Source: Nostoc sp. NIES-4103
Lineage (GTDB): Bacteria > Cyanobacteriota > Cyanobacteriia > Cyanobacteriales > Nostocaceae
Reading direction: 5' to 3'
Length of the DNA: 64,000 bases
Assembly: GCF_002368335.1 (NCBI RefSeq)
Contig: NZ_AP018288.1
Coordinates: 5,901,091 to 5,965,090 of the forward strand
Shown one piece after another: positions 1 to 8,722 of the stretch (the first letter of the stretch is position 1; each line of letters begins with the position of its first letter). The notes under the pieces are model-generated. The model was not told the origin of the DNA and made no database searches. It worked only from the letters and a program-made list of their open reading frames with translations. The position numbers and the translations under genes were made by a program.

Positions 1-45
1 CATCCCCCCATCTCCCTCATCTCCCTCATCTCCCATCCCTTCCCC
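1..45. repeat. Short tandem repeat (CTCCCTCAT type)
   Basis: Tandem units of tctccctcat run in from the window edge. Similar heptamer to decamer arrays recur between genes throughout the window. They match the short tandem repeats known from heterocystous cyanobacteria. No coding capacity is apparent. Confidence 0.75.
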
Positions 46-191
46 TCTTGGACTGATTAATCTTGATTGAGATTATGCAAAAATATTCAACAGTCAAAAC
101 ATATCTTAATCAAAATCTATCCGGTAGCATCTTTCTATCTTTTGGATAAAAAAAAGTATACAAAGGCTGAATTACAAAGGATTTAAGTCCC

Positions 192-731
192 ATGAGTCGA
201 AAAGTCAGCAAAGCCTTTAAGCAATCCGGGGTAATTCCTTATAGAGTGAACAACGGCAAAATTGAAATATTGCTGATTACAACCCGCGATCGCCAAAACT
301 GGGTAATTCCCAAAGGAGGCATTGCTAATGGCATGAGTGCGCCTGATTCCGCAGCTAAAGAAGCTTGGGAAGAAGCTGGGATAATTGGACAGGTAAATTT
401 CAATACGCTAGGTTCTTACAAGTATCGCAAACGAGGCAAAATCTACCAGGTTCAAATGTATTTGATGCCAGTACAGATGGTCTGTGAAGAATATCCTGAA
501 GCTGGTAAAAGACAACGCCAGTGGCTAGATGTTACCAAAGCTATCAGGCTGGTGAAAAAACCTTCACTACAACGAATCATCCTCAAAGGATTTTTCCAGA
601 CCAAACTCCGCTCTTGTGCGTTATCTTTACTAAAAATAAACTTTCATCTAACTCTATTAACTAAATGTAATCATTGTGGACTAATTCTTGCTTTGTATCC
701 ACAATTAGGGAAGTGTGATGAAAAGCTATAA
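192..731 (+). CDS. Nudix (MutT-like) hydrolase
   Basis: This 179-aa protein should hydrolyse a nucleoside diphosphate linked to another moiety. The substrate cannot be read from the sequence. The N-terminal half has the Nudix fold signature: VIPKGG around residues 38-43, then a Nudix box ending in KEAWEEAGI near residues 56-64. The metal-binding EE pair is intact. The box departs from the consensus: Met replaces the first Glu, and Lys replaces the Arg before the first catalytic Glu. Such changes occur in diphosphoinositol-polyphosphate-type Nudix proteins, which this short domain resembles. The last 40 residues have no clear domain. The gene stands alone, upstream of an insertion sequence on the opposite strand. 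The ATG at 192 follows AAAGGATTTAAGTCCC, which supplies a plausible ribosome-binding site. The family call is firm; the substrate is open. Confidence 0.88.
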   Translation: MSRKVSKAFKQSGVIPYRVNNGKIEILLITTRDRQNWVIPKGGIANGMSAPDSAAKEAWEEAGIIGQVNFNTLGSYKYRKRGKIYQVQMYLMPVQMVCEEYPEAGKRQRQWLDVTKAIRLVKKPSLQRIILKGFFQTKLRSCALSLLKINFHLTLLTKCNHCGLILALYPQLGKCDEKL

Positions 732-853
732 AATCTATGAAAAAGTATATTCAGAAATCACAATAATTCTCAACACGAGCGATCCAAACTATTAGGACGC
801 GGGTTTCAGGGCGTTTCCTTTTCGGAATATAGTTTAGTTTATTCCTGCCTACC

Positions 854-2387
854 TACTTACTGTACTTTAGACTAAAAGCACAAAATGACTCACTTAAGCT
901 GAGTGTAAAAGAAGCAAAGTAAAAATTTCAAAAAATGAAAAATCAGGCGGTTTTTGGCTGTACTTTACGTGAGGATGAAGTACGCTTTTTGACGATAGGA
1001 TAGCGAGTTCTACGTTGTCTGTGTTGTCCGGTCTTCCAGCCAGGAGATTTACCTCGTGGTTTTGGCGCTTGGGCAGGAGTAGAAACCCTGAGCAAAATCC
1101 CAGGCATAGCTTGTGCAACCCGTCCAGGAGTAAGCACAGACATCTGTTTTTGCCAGGGGAGGGGATTGTCACTAACGATATCACGAGCCAGCCATAACTC
1201 CCAGGTCATTAGTGGCATCAGATCACTCCATCGGTCACATTGTTGGGGAGTAGAAAGCTTTGGTAGCGTCCAATGCAAACGTTGTTTAATAAACCGATAC
1301 CAATGATCAACTGCAAAACGGCGCAGGTACAGTTTCCAAACCTTACATAGAGATGGCATTTCCTCACCCACAAAAGCCAACCACATTGGTTTGTTGACTC
1401 GTGGTGAGCCATCCTTTTGTAGTCTTTCCACTAGTATAATTGACATCGGATGGTGTGGGGAAAGACGAAAATGCTTTTTCGTCCACAGGCGAATCCTTAC
1501 CCTACCCAGTTTGGTATCTTCAAGTTCAATAGTTTGTTCTGGAACAGACCAAGTACTGTCATCATTAAGTTTAAACTTATCACCGTGTACTCGTGGTTTC
1601 CCCTTGCCTGAGTATTTTGGTGGTTCTCCCCATAAGCACAAATTAGAACGCAACCGCATCAGTTTATCTGCCTTAATGTCAGCAGTTTTATTCACAAAAG
1701 GCGCACATCCGTATTCGATGTCCCATAATGTGATTGGTCGAGATGGTAAATCCTGACACACTTGTTTTAGCTGCCAAACGGCTTTATCTATGGGATTTTC
1801 CCAACTTGTTATTCGCTCATGTCTTAGTGGTAATGCCCAACTGCCTTCAGTTTCGGGTATCCAGGCTATGGTACTGTATCCGTATCCAAGGGTAATGGGA
1901 CGACCACCTCTTCCACCAGTAGTATAATGCTCGTATGTTCTTTCTCGCAGAGTCGGAGCATCTGGTCTTGACCATACTGTATGGTCTCCTGCTAGGATGA
2001 TACGTTCTTGTTTTGGGATGTTTTTAATATACAGTCGCATTAACTTATGGCGCTGCGGTCTGGTATCCTGTATTGCTTCATAGATACTTGGCCATTGACG
2101 GCGAAACACCGGACACATTGATAAATCTGCCAAACTGTAAGCGTTGCGTGTCAGCAATATTGCATCCATCAATTCAAAAGTTGCATCCTTTGCTCTACAC
2201 AAACATTGGTATGCTGCTTGACGAAATTCTCTCAATTGTGCAAAAACATCCATAACGGAGTCGTGAAGGTTGGTAGTGCTTCTTTCATCTTCCGTTACTG
2301 GGGTGCTTGTTCTTACAGGCATCCCTTCACTTTTTGCAGCCCCATTATTTACCGATCGCTCTGTTTTAGTCTAAAGTCCAGTACTTA
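854..2387. mobile_element. Complete DDE insertion sequence with 6-bp target duplication
   Basis: The element runs from 860 to 2381 (1522 bp). Its left end CTGTACTTTAGACTAAAA (860-877) and the reverse complement of its right end (2364-2381, CTGGACTTTAGACTAAAA) match at 17 of 18 positions. Directly outside the ends lies TACTTA on both sides (854-859 and 2382-2387), a perfect 6-bp target-site duplication. A single long transposase gene fills the interior on the minus strand. Intact ends, duplication and open reading frame point to recent insertion and a possibly active copy. I do not know its ISfinder name. Confidence 0.93.
943..2322 (-). CDS. DDE-type transposase of the 1522-bp IS
   Basis: This 459-aa protein fills the insertion sequence and should catalyse its transposition. 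It resembles cyanobacterial IS701/IS4-like DDE transposases. Candidate acidic residues are D113 in AGDHTVWSRP, D201 in TLWDIEYG, and D339 in RRFAVDHWYRFIKQRLHW. In related enzymes that last motif usually reads IEHFFRFLKQ, so the third acidic residue here would be Asp rather than Glu, or may lie elsewhere. The C-terminal 60 residues are basic (PKPRGKSPGWKTG, RQRRTR), which fits DNA binding. The ATG at 2322 lies 42 bp inside the right inverted repeat and follows a GAAGGG ribosome-binding site. The frame is unbroken. No accessory orf is present. Confidence 0.9.
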   Translation of the reverse strand: MPVRTSTPVTEDERSTTNLHDSVMDVFAQLREFRQAAYQCLCRAKDATFELMDAILLTRNAYSLADLSMCPVFRRQWPSIYEAIQDTRPQRHKLMRLYIKNIPKQERIILAGDHTVWSRPDAPTLRERTYEHYTTGGRGGRPITLGYGYSTIAWIPETEGSWALPLRHERITSWENPIDKAVWQLKQVCQDLPSRPITLWDIEYGCAPFVNKTADIKADKLMRLRSNLCLWGEPPKYSGKGKPRVHGDKFKLNDDSTWSVPEQTIELEDTKLGRVRIRLWTKKHFRLSPHHPMSIILVERLQKDGSPRVNKPMWLAFVGEEMPSLCKVWKLYLRRFAVDHWYRFIKQRLHWTLPKLSTPQQCDRWSDLMPLMTWELWLARDIVSDNPLPWQKQMSVLTPGRVAQAMPGILLRVSTPAQAPKPRGKSPGWKTGQHRQRRTRYPIVKKRTSSSRKVQPKTA

Positions 2388-2395
2388 GAATTTAG

Positions 2396-2718
2396 GAGTT
2401 AGGTGGAATGGCACGCTCGAAAACGTGAAACCTCGCTTTTGGCAGGGTGTAGGGGGTGGCTGATTGGGTGTAGGGTTAGTATAAACTGAATTGAACTACG
2501 CCATACCGAACAATATAGCTGGGGACTGGGGACTAGGGACTGGGGACTGGGTGAAAAGTCTTTTTGTGTCTAGGTTTTATTATCTGTTGATGTCCTAACA
2601 CTAATGGCGACGGCTATAACTTCTTAATTCCCCCACACCCGACGCCCCACACCCCACACCCCTTGCACCAGTAATATCAAGGGTTAGTGCTTAACGAGCG
2701 TGCCATTCGAGTTAGGTG
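2396..2718. mobile_element. 303-bp MITE with 14-bp TIR and 10-bp target duplication
   Basis: The segment 2406-2708 is bounded by a perfect 14-bp inverted repeat, GAATGGCACGCTCG and its complement at 2695-2708. It is flanked on both sides by the 10-bp direct repeat GAGTTAGGTG (2396-2405 and 2709-2718). It has no ORF, so it is a non-autonomous element mobilised by a transposase coded elsewhere. A 9-10-bp duplication fits IS4- or Tn10-like transposases. It lies 8 bp from the target duplication of the neighbouring insertion sequence. It carries one copy of the 105-bp dispersed repeat (2514-2618). Confidence 0.85.
2514..2618 (+). repeat. 105-bp dispersed repeat, copy 1
   Basis: Bounded by TATAGC and GCTATA. 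It begins with GGGGACT heptamers, followed by a conserved core (GTGAAAAG, CTTTTTGTGTCTAGG, ATCTGTTGATGTCCTAACA). Two more copies lie at 16424-16528 (same strand) and 40481-40583 (opposite strand). This copy sits inside the 303-bp MITE. Confidence 0.85.
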
Positions 2719-3194
2719 CTTAAAACCTGTTGTTGTAGGTTATAAAACTATTTGCTACGCTTCAAAAAAACTTAATAATTGCTTGGTCAGAGATGTTTTT
2801 AGCTTACATACACAATTAACTTATATGTTTTTAGTACGGCATATTACCACAAGATGATGTCTGGCACAAAAACTAATTGCATTTTTGTCAAGAAACAACT
2901 GCATTTTTGGCACTAAGCAAACATCATTTAGGATGATCTAAAACTTTTAATAATTAAATGAAATATCTCTGGCTAAAAGATAAATTTACAGTCATATGTA
3001 TTTGATATACATATTAGATGGGACATAAAATTCCAATTTAAAAATTTGGTAAAGTTATTTACTTCAACTGGACTTCATGATAATAAGTAAATATGCTAAA
3101 TTGTCGTTATTTATTAAGAATGATTTTTCCAGATCAAGATATTAGACCATAACGTGTGAAATGTGGAATTTGGTTTTAGAAAAATTTACTTTAT
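2719..3194. other. AT-rich intergenic region
   Basis: About 480 bp of AT-rich DNA between the MITE and the methyltransferase gene. I see no open reading frame of note and no strong hairpin or promoter here. Confidence 0.6.
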
Positions 3195-4028
3195 ATGGGT
3201 TTTAGTGCCATGATGAACAACGTAGAACAAACAGTTTCAGAATTTTATAATTCAGTGGGCTGGGAAACTGAGGAGGAAATTACAGAAGATGCGAAAAGAT
3301 GGGAAGACCTAAGAGAATATGCTAGAGAGTATGTTGCGAAATGCCGACTGAGAGTTTTAAGGCATATACCAGAAAGTGGTGAAAATTTCCTCGACATGGC
3401 ATCTGGTCCCATACAATATAAAGAGTATTTAGAGTATTCAAAGAACTTCAAGAAGAGATATTGTGTTGACTTATCTTCAAGCGCCTTAGAAGCTGCAAAA
3501 AAGAAAATTGGAGATCACGGAGTATTCTTGCATGGTAGTTTTTTCGATATTCCTTTAGAAGAAAATTTCTTTGATTGCACAGTTAGTCTCCATACCATCT
3601 ATCATATCGATAAAGACAGGCAAGAAGAGGCAGTACGTAAATTAATCAAAGTTACTAAGCCAGGAAAGCCAGTAATAATTGTATATAGCAATCCCAATAA
3701 AATTATTCCCTTGTTAACATTCTCATTACCTCTTCGCGTGTTCAGAAGAGTAATAAATCTTCTGCAAAAGGTACAAAAAGAGCAAGGCGTGAGCCTATAT
3801 TACCACCCACACCCAATTGAATGGTGGAAAAGATTTAGTGATGTTGCTGAGGTACAAATATTGCCTTGGCGTTCATTTCTTTCAGAAACGCAGAAACGAC
3901 TAATACCAAATAATAAAATAGGTAGAAGTTTATTGAGTCTATTGTTCAATCTTGAAGAAAAGTTCCCTAATTTATTTGTTAAGTATTTTCAGTATCCTAT
4001 GATCATACTCACTAAAACAAAAAGCTAA
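3195..4028 (+). CDS. Class I SAM-dependent methyltransferase
   Basis: This 277-aa protein should transfer a methyl group from S-adenosylmethionine to an unknown acceptor. It has a Rossmann methyltransferase core. Motif I is NFLDMASGPIQY (around residues 65-75), the ribose-binding acid is in YCVDLSS, and motif post-I/IV is FDCTVSLHTIYHI near residues 130-142. FLDMASGP replaces the more usual DxGCGxG, which is common in methyltransferase_11 and _25 proteins. The C-terminal part (HPHPIEWWKRF, then a basic hydrophobic end) is probably substrate-specific. It is an isolated gene with repeat-rich DNA on both sides and low GC, so it may be an accessory gene. ATGs at 3195, 3210 and 3213 are all possible; no strong ribosome-binding site decides. 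Confidence 0.85.
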   Translation: MGFSAMMNNVEQTVSEFYNSVGWETEEEITEDAKRWEDLREYAREYVAKCRLRVLRHIPESGENFLDMASGPIQYKEYLEYSKNFKKRYCVDLSSSALEAAKKKIGDHGVFLHGSFFDIPLEENFFDCTVSLHTIYHIDKDRQEEAVRKLIKVTKPGKPVIIVYSNPNKIIPLLTFSLPLRVFRRVINLLQKVQKEQGVSLYYHPHPIEWWKRFSDVAEVQILPWRSFLSETQKRLIPNNKIGRSLLSLLFNLEEKFPNLFVKYFQYPMIILTKTKS

Positions 4029-4072
4029 TAAGGAACTTACAAAGAGTAAAATCACCAAGTATAAGAATGATA

Positions 4073-4260
4073 TTGAAGAAGAACTCAGCGGTGTCAGAAT
4101 TCAGGAGTCAGAATAAATCAGTCGGGGATTCAGACCCACGACTGATTGAAGACCACCAAATTTAAAATTTGGTGGTGTATTAAACCCATTTATCCATCCG
4201 CCAGTCGCACAGAATTCGCGCCTGTATTTTGGCTCCTGACTCCTGAATTCTTTCTTGATA
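4073..4260. repeat. 190-bp palindromic repeat (CAGGAGTCAGAAT ends), copy 1
   Basis: The ends are inverted repeats: AGAATTCAGGAGTCAGAAT near 4097-4115, and CTCCTGACTCCTGAATTC near 4232-4250. The middle holds a hairpin module at about 4117-4155 (AATCAGTCGGGGATT, then GACCCACGACTGATT) and a perfect palindrome CACCAAATTTAAAATTTGGTG. A second full copy lies at 49603-49792, inside a pxcA pseudogene. Both copies share the outer borders TTGAAGAAGAA and TTGATAA. Confidence 0.85.
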
Positions 4261-4567
4261 ATTAAGTTTTGGTGATTTTATTCCACTCCGAAAATAAATT
4301 TTTATCTGTTGTGCTAAGCTCGACTTTATCCAAAATTAAAAACTTGGCTTTCTTTATTCGGCAAAAACCCTGGCTTTTTGGCAAATACTTTTTCCACGTC
4401 ACAGATTATGGATGAAGTTAAAAAAGTAAAACTACCGTCCCACAAAGGTTTCAACGATAGCGTTCGCGTTGCAAAAAAATAGATAAAGTCGAGCTAAGAA
4501 AGAGAAACGAACTGCAAAGAGCGCAAAGACCAGGGCAGTTGCACAGGAAGGCTTTGCCGACTTGAGG

Positions 4568-4608
4568 AGCCAGTGCGTTGCGGAGGTTCCCTCCGTTGTA
4601 GCAACTGG
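4568..4608. repeat. Small hairpin repeat (CAGTTGC/GCAACTGG type)
   Basis: GCCAGTGCGTTGCGGAGG pairs with CCTCCGTTGTAGCAACTGGC to form an imperfect hairpin of about 40 nt. A related hairpin lies at 52439-52476 inside a MITE. It resembles the small dispersed repeats described in Nostoc genomes. Confidence 0.6.
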
Positions 4609-5053
4609 CGTCAAACTGCCCGTACAAAGAAATGAGAAGTTAAAAAGGTTTGGCGTAGCCTCACAAAGAAATGGTACAAAGAGTTATGGTTGCTTGGTCA
4701 CTTCTTAAACTTTCTGCGATCGCCTGCCTACTTGTCACTTGTCCACTTTTTAACCAGTAGAGCATTTGTAGTCGTTCTTTACTACTTGCTTGTGTAACAT
4801 TTTTAAGGGCTTTTTCCACTTCTTCTTAGCTCTGTTTAATCTCAATAAGCAATCTCATACCCATAAAGCTTTCACCAAATGCACCCACCTCATATTTTGG
4901 CGCATCTTCATACATAATTGGTATGACATACATCTTAGTAATTGCGATTCTGGCAGTGATAGCGGGAGTGCGGGGATGGGAAGATATTGACAATTATGGA
5001 ATTAGTAAGCAAACTGGTTAGAAGAGTTTTTGGCATTAGCAAAGGGAATTCCG

Positions 5054-5188
5054 TCAGATGACACTTTCCCTCGGGTTGCTCTTACCCTGCTTTGAAAGTC
5101 CCTCGTTGTACTCTAGAATATTGGTAATTACAGCACGAATATCTTGAGAGTTGGGATTATTCTCAACTGTGATTTTTAGCTCTACCAT
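5054..5188 (-). CDS. Possible 44-aa hypothetical protein
   Basis: An ATG at 5188 opens a short frame beginning MVELKITVENNPNSQDIR and ending in NPRESVI. Its composition is protein-like (charged, no low complexity), and it uses TGA at 5054-5056. No ribosome-binding site is visible upstream of the ATG, and the frame stays open for at least 11 codons upstream, so it may be the end of a decayed larger gene. I do not recognise it. It lies in a repeat-rich region upstream of agrE, on the opposite strand. Confidence 0.3.
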   Translation of the reverse strand: MVELKITVENNPNSQDIRAVITNILEYNEGLSKQGKSNPRESVI

Positions 5189-5441
5189 CTGAGTTATCAG
5201 CAGAGAATAGGGGTAGAGTGACACACAATTGGGCTTTTAGACTCATCGAATTAATTCCCTTGCCATTTTGTTACCTTCCTCCCCCTCACTTTGTCATTGG
5301 GGTAATAGAATGAAGAGCGAAGCCTTTGCCCTGCCTTTAAGTACTTAAAGGTAGAGAGTTAGTAACAGATTCACAAAATTAGTAAAGCAAAAATCTGTAT
5401 TTAAAATAGGCTTGTTGCATCTATAACGCTTGTAAATTTTT

Positions 5442-7553
5442 ATGACTTCCCAGATTCGCTTTTTAATGTGTGCGCCTGACCACTACGATGTGGACTATGT
5501 AATTAATCCCTGGATGGAAGGGAACATTCACAAGTCATCGCGCGATCGCGCCGTTGATCAGTGGCAGCAACTCTACCATGTCCTCAAACAACACGCTATT
5601 GTCGATTTAGTCAAGCCCCAGCTAGGTTGGCCTGATATGGTTTTTACCGCCAATGCTGGCTTAGTGTTGGGAGACAACGTTGTTCTTAGCCGCTTTTTAC
5701 ACAAAGAACGTCAGGGAGAAGAACCTTACTTCAAACAATGGTTTGAGGAAAATGGTTACACAGTTTATGAACTGCCTAAAGATTTGCCCTTTGAAGGTGC
5801 AGGGGATGCCCTTTTAGACCGCGAGGGGCGTTGGCTATGGGCTGGATACGGTTTCCGTTCAGAATTAGATTCTCACCCTTACCTAGCCAAATGGCTAGAT
5901 ACTGAGGTGCTTTCCCTACGGCTGATAGATGAACGCTTCTATCATTTAGATACTTGTTTCTGTCCGTTAGCTAACGGTTATTTGCTTTACTATCCTGGCG
6001 CTTTTGATGCCTACTCCAACCGTTTAATTGAGATGCGAGTAGCAGCCCAAAAGCGTATAGCAATAATCGAAGCTGATGCTGTCAACTTCGCCTGCAATGC
6101 AGTGAATGTGGATAGCATCGTGATTATGAATAAGGCAAGTGATGCTTTAAAAACACGCCTAGGAAATGTTGGTTTCCAAGTGATTGAAACGCCGCTGACG
6201 GAATTTCTCAAAGCTGGTGGTGCGGCTAAATGTCTCACCCTGCGGGTAACCGAACCAGTCAGGGCAGAAATTCATGCCAATGTGTCAGTAGAAAGTCGCA
6301 TTATTCGTATAGAAGGGCACTTGCTCGACTCTGGCTTAATTAACCGTGCTTTGGATCTAATTGTAGATGCAGGCGGTAGCTTCCAAGTGCTGAATTTCGA
6401 CTTGGGAGAACAGCGTCAAAGTACTTCAGCTGCGGAAGTGAAGGTGTCAGCACCATCCCATGAAGTGATGGAAGAAATCATCTCCCAGTTGATTGATTTA
6501 GGTGCTGTCAACTTGCCTGAAGACGAGCGAGATGCCAAACTTGAGCCTGTGGTTTTAGCTGGCGTAGCTCCTGATGATTTTTACGTCAGTACAATTTATC
6601 CTACCGAAGTGCGGATTAATGGGCAATGGGTGAAAGTGGACAATCAGCGCATGGATGGCGCGATCGCTATTACTCAAACTCCCAACGGTTTATTAGCAAG
6701 GTGTAAAATACTACGTGACCTTGAAGTCGGCGAACAGGTAGTTGTAGATGTGCTGGGTATCCGCACCATCCGCAAACCAGAATCGCGAGAACAAAGGAAT
6801 GCTCAAGAATTCAGCTTTATGTCGGCTGGTGTTTCCAGTGAACGCCGCGTCGAGTTGGTGGTTGAACAAGTGGCTTGGGAACTACGTAAAATTCGTGATG
6901 CCGGAGGTAAAGTAGTTGTTACAGCTGGGCCTGTGGTGATTCACACTGGTGGCGGCGAACATCTATCAAGACTGATTCGTGAAGGCTACGTACAAGCGCT
7001 GTTGGGTGGCAATGCGATCGCAGTCCACGACATTGAGCAAAATATCATGGGTACATCCCTCGGTGTGGACATGAAGCGGGGTGTCGCTGTGCGTGGAGGA
7101 CACCGCCATCACCTGAAGGTGATTAATACTATCCGCCGTTATGGCAGTATTGCCAAAGCTGTTGAAGCGGGAGTGATTAATAGCGGCGTGATGTATGAAT
7201 GTGTACAAAATCACGTACCTTTTGTGCTGGCTGGTTCAATTCGGGATGACGGGCCTTTACCTGATACGCAAATGAATTTGATTCAAGCACAGGAAGAATA
7301 CGCCAAGCACTTGGAAGGTGCGGAGATGATTTTGATGCTATCTAGTATGCTGCACTCGATTGGGGTGGGGAATATGACTCCTGCGGGGGTGAAAATGGTT
7401 TGTGTGGATATTAATCCTGCTGTGGTGACAAAGCTAAGCGATCGCGGTTCTGTAGAATCAGTGGGTGTGGTGACTGATGTGGGATTGTTTTTGAGTTTGT
7501 TGGTCCAGCAGTTGGATAAGTTGACAAGCCCCTATGTTGTTAAGGTAGGGTGA
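5442..7553 (+). CDS. agrE: Bifunctional arginine dihydrolase/ornithine cyclodeaminase
   Basis: This 703-aa enzyme converts arginine to ornithine, CO2 and ammonia in its N-terminal domain, and ornithine to proline in its C-terminal domain. It releases nitrogen from arginine derived from cyanophycin. The first ~280 residues are the guanidine-modifying hydrolase fold: VFTANAG with N71, FEGAGDALLD around 117-126, FYHLD with H168, and the nucleophile C264 in GGAAKCLTLR. These match the positions known for Anabaena AgrE and Synechocystis ArgZ. The rest is the LOR/SDH-type ornithine cyclodeaminase part, with a dinucleotide-binding region (VVVTAGPVVIHTGGGEH) near residue 490. Length is normal for the family. 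No strong ribosome-binding site precedes the ATG. Its stop codon is 1 bp from the end of a decayed TnpB element, so any native 3' flank or terminator has been displaced. Confidence 0.95.
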   Translation: MTSQIRFLMCAPDHYDVDYVINPWMEGNIHKSSRDRAVDQWQQLYHVLKQHAIVDLVKPQLGWPDMVFTANAGLVLGDNVVLSRFLHKERQGEEPYFKQWFEENGYTVYELPKDLPFEGAGDALLDREGRWLWAGYGFRSELDSHPYLAKWLDTEVLSLRLIDERFYHLDTCFCPLANGYLLYYPGAFDAYSNRLIEMRVAAQKRIAIIEADAVNFACNAVNVDSIVIMNKASDALKTRLGNVGFQVIETPLTEFLKAGGAAKCLTLRVTEPVRAEIHANVSVESRIIRIEGHLLDSGLINRALDLIVDAGGSFQVLNFDLGEQRQSTSAAEVKVSAPSHEVMEEIISQLIDLGAVNLPEDERDAKLEPVVLAGVAPDDFYVSTIYPTEVRINGQWVKVDNQRMDGAIAITQTPNGLLARCKILRDLEVGEQVVVDVLGIRTIRKPESREQRNAQEFSFMSAGVSSERRVELVVEQVAWELRKIRDAGGKVVVTAGPVVIHTGGGEHLSRLIREGYVQALLGGNAIAVHDIEQNIMGTSLGVDMKRGVAVRGGHRHHLKVINTIRRYGSIAKAVEAGVINSGVMYECVQNHVPFVLAGSIRDDGPLPDTQMNLIQAQEEYAKHLEGAEMILMLSSMLHSIGVGNMTPAGVKMVCVDINPAVVTKLSDRGSVESVGVVTDVGLFLSLLVQQLDKLTSPYVVKVG

Positions 7554-8665
7554 ACTACCCACACCGACTTGGAGTACCAAGTACAGTGTGGGCTTCTGTA
7601 ATCACAGGGGAGTGCCGCAACTTAGACTTTCGTCCTAGCTTTGGTCTTACCTCCCCTCCGAAAGCCCAGACGGCTGATAGCGAAGCGTTAGCGAGTCTTC
7701 GAGCGTCACCTTCCGCCTTTAGCATTCTGATACCCTCTGCTCTAATATTTATCGCTGCGTTTCCATCACGATCATGATGAGTGCCACAGTGAGGGCAAGT
7801 CCACTCACGGACATCCAGTGGCATCTCACTCATTTGGTAGAAACAATTAGAGCAAAGTTTGGAACTAGGAAACCACCTATCAATTTCAACCAACTTTCCA
7901 CCTTTGCGTTCTAGTTTATAGGCTAAAAAGTTGGTGAATGTTCCCCAACCAACATCAGATATTGCTTTTGCCAAATTACGGTTACGAACCATGCCTAGTA
8001 GATGAAGATTCTCTATTATGACAGCTTGGCTATCGCTGACCAACTTGTAACTAAGTTTGTGCAGAAAATCGGCCCTTGAGTTACTAACTCGTTCGTACAC
8101 TTTGGCAACAACTTTTCTATATTTATTTCTGGAATTACTTCCCTTTTGTTTACGGGCTAATTTCTTGTGCTTGCGTTTAAGGTTTTTCTCATGCTTGGCA
8201 ATATGTCTTGGATTGTCGTATTTGGAAATTTTTTCGCCGTCAGTAACAACAGCAAAATGCTTCAAACCTAAATCAATGCCGTAAATTTTACCTTCTGCGG
8301 GTTCAGATTTATCCCCTGCCACTTCCGTCAAGATAGAGGCAAAGTATTTACCTGATGGAGTTTTACTTACGGTGACAGTCTTGATCTTTCCCTCAATTGG
8401 TCTGTGGATTTTGGCTTTAACTATTCCGATATTACCGGGGAGTTTTACGTTTCCATCGACAATTTTGACGTTTTGAGGATATTGAATCGACTGCTTACCA
8501 TGCTTGGATTTAAATTTAGGGAATCCAACACGTATAATACTAGAAAAACCTCAAATGTTCTCTGCCCTTACTTGGCTGTGCCTTGTATTGGTTGAGAACG
8601 ATTTAGGTTTTTCTCGCCTTATATCCCGCCACTGATTTGGAGTACCAAATGAGCGTGGGGGACGA
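7554..8665 (-). mobile_element. IS200/IS605-type remnant with both hairpin ends, no tnpA
   Basis: The right-end hairpin lies at 7558-7592. Its core is ACTTGGAGTACCAAGT (7567-7582), flanked by CCCACAC and GTGTGGG. A matching left-end hairpin ATTTGGAGTACCAAAT lies at 8635-8650. Between them is only the C-terminal two thirds of a tnpB. Paired subterminal hairpins sharing TTGGAGTACCAA are the hallmark of single-strand-transposed IS200/IS605 elements. The outer borders are approximate. The right end abuts the agrE stop codon. The element could only move if a TnpA is supplied from elsewhere. Confidence 0.75.
7555..8535 (-). pseudogene. tnpB: tnpB, 5'-truncated
   Basis: The frame encodes the C-terminal part of a TnpB RNA-guided nuclease. 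The RuvC-like residues are present: D in YGIDLGLKHFAV, E in AVIIENLHLLGM, and D in HHDRDGNAAINI. A zinc finger CSNC...CPHC lies between the last two. The frame stays open upstream of the TTG at 8331 and encodes GFPKFKSKHGKQSIQYPQ (about 8475-8528), a standard TnpB segment. A TGA stop follows about 30 bp further upstream. The N-terminal ~90 residues normally present are missing. No ATG or GTG begins this frame, so it is most likely a pseudogene although the catalytic half is unbroken. It lies within the hairpin-ended element at 7554-8665. Confidence 0.85.
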
Positions 8666-8722
8666 GGGCGCGATTTAGTTAAGAGACGAACCACACAGGC
8701 GCAGAGGCACAGAGAGAGGGAG

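Larger units (their letters stand above)
4261..5441. other. Repeat-rich gap upstream of agrE
   Basis: About 1.2 kb with no convincing large gene. AGCTCGACTTTATC at 4317-4330 recurs inverted at 4482-4495, enclosing about 180 bp, which may be another small palindromic element. A hairpin module CCAGTGCGTTGCGGAGG to CAACTGGCG lies at 4568-4608 and resembles the one at 52439-52476. The only plausible coding unit is a 44-codon minus-strand ORF at 5054-5188. The remainder looks like decayed sequence. Confidence 0.55.

Noticed and set aside
894..1756. Several frames overlapping the transposase on both strands
   Set aside because: They are shadows of the 459-aa transposase, without their own start signals or domain character.
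4432..4614. A 60-residue ORF in the gap before agrE
   Set aside because: It reads through the small hairpin repeat at 4568-4608 and a second inverted-repeat segment, and has no protein-like conservation that I can recognise.
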